Both the position numbers and the translations under genes were made by a program. The notes beneath the pieces were generated by a model, which worked only from the letters and a program-made list of their open reading frames with translations, did not search any database and was not told the origin of the DNA. This document shows, in pieces, positions 60,953-64,000 of a stretch of 64,000 nucleotides of DNA; the stretch's first letter is position 1; every line of letters starts with the position of its first letter. The DNA is from Lentzea terrae (GTDB taxonomy: Bacteria; Actinomycetota; Actinomycetes; Mycobacteriales; Pseudonocardiaceae), in the NCBI RefSeq assembly GCF_003265345.1, contig NZ_QFWW01000026.1, positions 310,001 to 374,000 of the forward strand. Reading direction: 5' to 3'.

Positions 60953-60990
60953 TCTTTTCCGCTTTGCACAACCTTCATGAGGAGAAAATC

Positions 60991-61260
60991 GTGCTGAAGA
61001 AGGCAGGCGCCGCTTTCGGTGTGGCCGCCGCGTTCCTGGCTGTTGGTTCCCCGGCGATGGCCGTCGAGGGCCACGAGTGGGAGAACGCGCCGCTGCTGAT
61101 CGTCGGCAACGCGAACAACATCAACCTCGTTGGCGGCGTGTGCGGCAACAACGTCGGTGTGCTCGGCGCGGCGGTTCCGGTGAACTCGCCCTCGATCACC
61201 GAGACCTGCGCGGCCGGCGGCATCGAGGACGGCGACGACTGGGGCCACCACGACGACTGA
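60991..61260 (+). CDS. Chaplin-like small secreted protein, copy 2
   Basis: 89-aa paralogue of copy 1: signal peptide (KKAGAAFGVAAAFLAVGSPA), then EGHEWENAPLLIVGNANNIN, CGNNVGVLGAAVPVNSPSIT, the second Cys, and a His/Asp-rich tail (DDWGHHDD). GTG at 60991 is seven bases after GAGGAGAAAA. The core block from CGNNVGVLG to the second Cys is nearly identical to copy 1. The acidic tails differ, which may set surface charge. Confidence 0.72.
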   Translation: MLKKAGAAFGVAAAFLAVGSPAMAVEGHEWENAPLLIVGNANNINLVGGVCGNNVGVLGAAVPVNSPSITETCAAGGIEDGDDWGHHDD

Positions 61261-61276
61261 TCTCGTCGTCCGGCTC

Positions 61277-61315
61277 GAACAGGGGCGCCCACCTCCGCGG
61301 TGGGCGCCCCTGTTC
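61277..61315. terminator. 17-bp bidirectional terminator
   Basis: GAACAGGGGCGCCCACC (61277-61293) and GGTGGGCGCCCCTGTTC (61299-61315) pair perfectly around TCCGC. It separates the convergent chaplin-like and cis-prenyltransferase genes and overlaps the last codon of the latter. Confidence 0.9.
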
Positions 61316-62093
61316 AGCTTCCGTACCTGCGGTGGCGCTTGGCGTACTCGCGCATCGCCCGCAGGAAGTCCGTGCGCCGGAAGCCGGGCCAGTAGGCCTC
61401 GCAGAACCAGAACTCCGAGTGCGCCGACTGCCACAGCATGAACCCGGAGAGCCGCTGCTCACCGGACGTGCGGATGATCAGGTCGGGATCGGGCTGCCCG
61501 GACGTGTAGAGGTGCTCGGCGATGTGGTCGACGTCCAGCACCTCGGCCAGCTCCTCGATGGTGCCGCCGCGCTCGGCGTGCGACTGCAGGAGCTTCCGCA
61601 CGGCGTCCGCGATCTCCTGCCGCCCGCCGTACGCCACCGCGACGTTGACCTGGATGCCGGTGCGGTCCTTGGTCCTGCTCGCCGCGTTCGTGAGCCGTTC
61701 GGCGTGCTCCGCGGGCAACATGTCGATCGCGCCGACGTGCCGGACCCGCCACGGATTGCCGTCCTCGGCCAGCTCGTCGGTGATGTCGGCGATGATGTCG
61801 AGCAACGGCGCCAACTCTTCGGTGGGCCGGTTCAGGTTGTCGGTGCTCAACATCCAGAGCGTGACGACCTCGACTTTGGCGTCACCGCACCACTCGAGCA
61901 GCTCGAGGATCTTGCGCGCGCCGGCCCGATGCCCGTGCGCGACGTCCGTGAACCCGGCTTCCCGCGCCCACCGCCGGTTGCCGTCGAGGACGACGCCGAC
62001 GTGCTTGGGCACCTGTGTTCCGCTCAACTCGCGCCGGAGAATCCACTCGTAGAAGTGGATAGCGACGTCTTTCACACGGGTGCGGAGTGCCAC
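61314..62093 (-). CDS. Cis-prenyltransferase (short-chain Z-isoprenyl diphosphate synthase, Rv1086-like)
   Basis: 259-aa UppS-family enzyme. It adds isopentenyl units in cis to an allylic diphosphate for polyprenyl carrier synthesis. Motifs: HVGVVLDGNRRWAREAG with the catalytic Asp, GHRAGARKILELLEWC, TLWMLSTDNLNRP, the LIIRTSGEQRLSGFMLWQSA block and FCEAYWPGF. Rv1086 makes Z,E-farnesyl diphosphate. The length and neighbours match it, but a long-chain product cannot be excluded. GTG at 62093 lacks a ribosome-binding site and may be leaderless. It is divergent from the hemolysin III gene. Confidence 0.9.
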   Translation of the reverse strand: MALRTRVKDVAIHFYEWILRRELSGTQVPKHVGVVLDGNRRWAREAGFTDVAHGHRAGARKILELLEWCGDAKVEVVTLWMLSTDNLNRPTEELAPLLDIIADITDELAEDGNPWRVRHVGAIDMLPAEHAERLTNAASRTKDRTGIQVNVAVAYGGRQEIADAVRKLLQSHAERGGTIEELAEVLDVDHIAEHLYTSGQPDPDLIIRTSGEQRLSGFMLWQSAHSEFWFCEAYWPGFRRTDFLRAMREYAKRHRRYGS

Positions 62094-62142
62094 GTCCGAA
62101 CAGCGTACGCCGTGCAAGCTTCATCACTGATCCGCGGTCCGT

Positions 62143-62167
62143 AACCTACGGTCGCGTAACCTAGGTT
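62143..62167. promoter_or_regulatory. Tandem near-palindromes in the cis-prenyltransferase/hemolysin III promoter
   Basis: AACCTACGGT (62143-62152) and AACCTAGGTT (62158-62167, a perfect palindrome) share GTAACCTA and are centred 15 bp apart in the 77-bp divergent gap. The second ends four bases before the GTG of the hemolysin III gene. Confidence 0.45.
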
Positions 62168-62170
62168 CCT

Positions 62171-62842
62171 GTGACTGCCGCGACCACTCCTCCACAGCCC
62201 GGACTGCGGCCGCGCCTCCGTGGGTGGCTGCACTTCTACTCGTTCCTGACCTCAGTGGCGACCGGCGCGACCCTGATCGCGCTCGCGGCGTCCACAGTGT
62301 CCGGCCTGGCAGCCCTGGCCACCTCGGTCTACGGGGCAACAGTTCTGGGCCTGTTCGGCGTGTCCGCGCTCTACCACCGCGTGACGTGGAAGTCCGACCG
62401 CGTGCGCACGTGGATGAAGCGCCTGGACCACTCGATGATCTTCGTGTTCATCGCCGGCACCTACACCCCGTTCGCGCTGCTGGCGATGGATCCTTCAACC
62501 GGGCGTGTCGTGCTGGCCGTGGTGTGGATCGGCGCGATTCTGGGCGTCACGCTGAAGCTGGCGTGGCCGCACGCGCCGCGGTGGCTCGGCGTGCCGATCT
62601 ACATCGCCTTGGGCTGGGTGGCCGTCTTCGTGCTGCCGGAGCTGCTGCACCACGCCGGGGTCGCGGCGTTGGTGCTGTTGTTGGTGGGCGGGGCGCTTTA
62701 CACCGTTGGCGCGGTCTTCTACGCGACTCGGTGGCCGAACCCGTGGCCCTCGGTGTTCGGGTACCACGAGTTCTTCCACGCTGCGACCGTGGTGGCGGCG
62801 ATCTGCCACTACATCGCCATCTGGCTCGCCATGTACTCCTGA
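62171..62842 (+). CDS. Hemolysin III family membrane protein (Rv1085c-like)
   Basis: 223-aa seven-helix membrane protein of the hemolysin III / PAQR-like family. The metal-site residues are visible: SALYHRVTW with the first His, RLDHSMIFVFIAGTYTPF, and HEFFHAATVVAAICHY with the last His pair. The predicted activity of this fold is a zinc-dependent ceramidase-like hydrolase. GTG at 62171. Divergent from the cis-prenyltransferase gene. Confidence 0.9.
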   Translation: MTAATTPPQPGLRPRLRGWLHFYSFLTSVATGATLIALAASTVSGLAALATSVYGATVLGLFGVSALYHRVTWKSDRVRTWMKRLDHSMIFVFIAGTYTPFALLAMDPSTGRVVLAVVWIGAILGVTLKLAWPHAPRWLGVPIYIALGWVAVFVLPELLHHAGVAALVLLLVGGALYTVGAVFYATRWPNPWPSVFGYHEFFHAATVVAAICHYIAIWLAMYS

Positions 62843-62846
62843 GCGG

Positions 62847-63140
62847 TCAGTCGCCCTCGAACGCCATCGTCAGCGAGCGATCCGCCGCGCACACCGCCGC
62901 CAGAGCGCGGAGGTCGTCGAAGTGACGGCCCTCCGCGCCCACGGCGTCCAGCGCCGCGATGAAGTCCGACATGTCGACCGAACCCAGTTCCCGGGAGCCG
63001 TACGGGTTGATGCGGTTCAGGAGCGGGTGGTCGACGCGCGCCAGCAGGTCGGCGAACACGAACGCAGGGTCCGGCACCACGCCGAGTTCCGTCTTGCGGT
63101 GTCGCGACTCCTTGCGGAACACGTGTACGTCAACGCCCAC
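62847..63140 (-). CDS. Hypothetical protein translationally coupled to fumarase
   Basis: 97-aa soluble protein starting VGVDVHVFRKESRHRKTELG, acidic in the C-terminal half (DMSDFIAALDAVGAEGRHFD). GTG at 63140 lies 11 bp inside the fumarase gene, so it is cotranscribed and coupled. I do not recognise a family. Confidence 0.68.
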   Translation of the reverse strand: MGVDVHVFRKESRHRKTELGVVPDPAFVFADLLARVDHPLLNRINPYGSRELGSVDMSDFIAALDAVGAEGRHFDDLRALAAVCAADRSLTMAFEGD

Positions 63141-64000
63141 CGCGGGCCATCCTCAGCACGTCCAGCGCCTCGTCCAGCTGCGACTCGGTGAGTTTTGCCG
63201 GGACGTGGCCGCGTTCCAGCACCACGGCGCGGATGGTTTTGCGTTCCTTCAGCGACTGCTTGGCGATCGACGCCGCCTCCTCGTAGCCGAGGTAGCGGTT
63301 CAGCGGCGTGACGATGGACGGCGACGACTCGGCGTACTCGCGCATCTGGTCTGCGGCCGGAACGGTGCCGGCGAGGACCTTGTCCGCCAGCAACCGGGCC
63401 ACGGCGGCCAGGAGGCGGGAGGACTCCAGGACGTTGCGGGCGATCACCGGGAGCATCACGTTCAGCTGGAAGTTGCCCTGGGAGCCGGCGAACGCCACTG
63501 CGGCGTCGTTGCCGATCACCTGGGCCACGACCATCATCGTGGCTTCCGAGATCACCGGGTTGACCTTGCCCGGCATGATCGACGAGCCCGGCTGGAGGTC
63601 GGGCAGGGCCAGTTCGCCCAGGCCCGTGCGGGGGCCGGAGCCGAGCCAGCGGAGGTCGTTGGCGATTTTGAACAGGGCCACGGCGCAGGCACGAAGCTGG
63701 CCCGAGATCTCGACCACGCCGTCCTGGGTGGCCTGGGCCTCGAAGTGGTCGCGGGCTTCGACCAGGGGCAGGCCGGTGGCGGTGGCCAGTTCGGCGGCCA
63801 CCAGGGCGCCGAAGCCGTCGGGGGCGTTCAGGCCGGAACCCACCGCGGTGCCGCCGATCGGGAGTTCGGCGAGGCGCGGGACGGACGACGAAAGGCGTTC
63901 CACCGAGTAGCGGACCTGGGACGCCCAGGCGCCTGCCTCCTGGCCCAGCGTGATCGGCACGGCGTCCATCAGGTGCGTGCGGCCGGATTTGACCAGGTCA
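63130..64000 (-). CDS. fumC: Class II fumarate hydratase, 5' part cut by the window end
   Basis: Last 290 residues of a fumarase/aspartase-superfamily enzyme, reversibly hydrating fumarate to malate in the TCA cycle. The signature loop is GSSIMPGKVNPV, preceded by GTAVGSGLNAPDGFG and followed by GSQGNFQLNVMLPV. The frame is open to base 64000 (DLVKSGRTHLMDAVPITLGQ), so the start is outside. The mycobacterial fum (Rv1098c) is in the same stretch of the synteny. It overlaps the next small gene by 11 bp. Confidence 0.93.
   Translation of the reverse strand, partial: DLVKSGRTHLMDAVPITLGQEAGAWASQVRYSVERLSSSVPRLAELPIGGTAVGSGLNAPDGFGALVAAELATATGLPLVEARDHFEAQATQDGVVEISGQLRACAVALFKIANDLRWLGSGPRTGLGELALPDLQPGSSIMPGKVNPVISEATMMVVAQVIGNDAAVAFAGSQGNFQLNVMLPVIARNVLESSRLLAAVARLLADKVLAGTVPAADQMREYAESSPSIVTPLNRYLGYEEAASIAKQSLKERKTIRAVVLERGHVPAKLTESQLDEALDVLRMARGGR

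Overview
The window is high-GC actinobacterial DNA, most likely from a member of the Pseudonocardiales (Lentzea, Saccharothrix, Amycolatopsis or a relative). Supporting signs are mycothiol S-conjugate amidase, a GuaB1-type GMP reductase, LigB, a short-chain cis-prenyltransferase, frequent GTG starts, chaplin-like secreted proteins, and a right half whose gene order follows the Mycobacterium tuberculosis Rv1074c to Rv1098c segment as I remember it. No rRNA, tRNA, CRISPR array, transposase or prophage gene was seen.

Layout. (1) 1-15.9 kb is an exopolysaccharide or surface-glycan locus. On the left are a 5'-truncated UDP-GlcNAc 2-epimerase, a GT2 transferase with an FAD oxidoreductase, and a polyisoprenyl-phosphate sugar transferase with a secreted GHL15-like lipoprotein. 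Next comes a ten-gene minus-strand operon (15844 down to 6132) encoding a DMT-type membrane protein, a polysaccharide deacetylase, an O-antigen ligase/polymerase, three GT4 enzymes, a Wzz-like protein, a previously easy-to-miss 50-residue protein, a GT87 enzyme and a Wzx-like flippase. Most junctions in this operon are 4-nt GTGA/ATGA overlaps. (2) 16-21.6 kb is a complete PQQ locus, pqqA-C-D-E-B, with an attenuator-like hairpin after pqqA. It is divergent from two tandem secreted PQQ-dependent sugar dehydrogenase paralogues, which are plausible users of the cofactor. (3) 21.6-28 kb is a cell-envelope block: a large LAVTG-anchored protein with a possible nuclease-fold domain, an internally duplicated protein, and an operon of SpaA/Cna_B-like surface protein, sortase and secreted polysaccharide deacetylase. 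(4) 28-41 kb holds housekeeping and syntenic genes: Bax inhibitor-like protein, thiolase, SGNH hydrolase, cbs, RDD protein, metB, hppD with a divergent Lrp/AsnC regulator, greA, DUF4307 and mca. (5) 41-46.2 kb is an RNA-repair operon, hen1-pnkp plus two polymerase-beta-type nucleotidyltransferases. It lies between the homologues of Rv1083 and Rv1084. (6) 46.2-64 kb carries a DUF255 thioredoxin-fold protein, a putative ribbon-helix-helix protein with a palindromic operator, an EamA exporter divergent from a MocR regulator, a 51-residue secreted peptide with three REH(I/V)L repeats, ligB, GNAT, guaB1, an ABC exporter, phoH2, a DUF885 protein, two chaplin-like proteins, a cis-prenyltransferase, a hemolysin-III family protein and a 5'-truncated fumarase.

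How the genes work together. The left third is one assembly line for a secreted polysaccharide: precursor epimerisation, priming on a lipid carrier, chain extension, flipping, polymerisation, chain-length control and trimming. The PQQ block couples cofactor synthesis to its probable enzymes. The RNA-repair operon combines 3'-end marking (Hen1), end healing and sealing (Pnkp) and probable end nucleotidylation. The most unusual items for follow-up are the REH-repeat peptide, the four-gene RNA-repair operon with paired nucleotidyltransferases, the LAVTG protein with a possible PD-(D/E)XK domain, the 50-residue protein in the glycan operon, and the DATQ(V/I)V repeats of the RDD protein.
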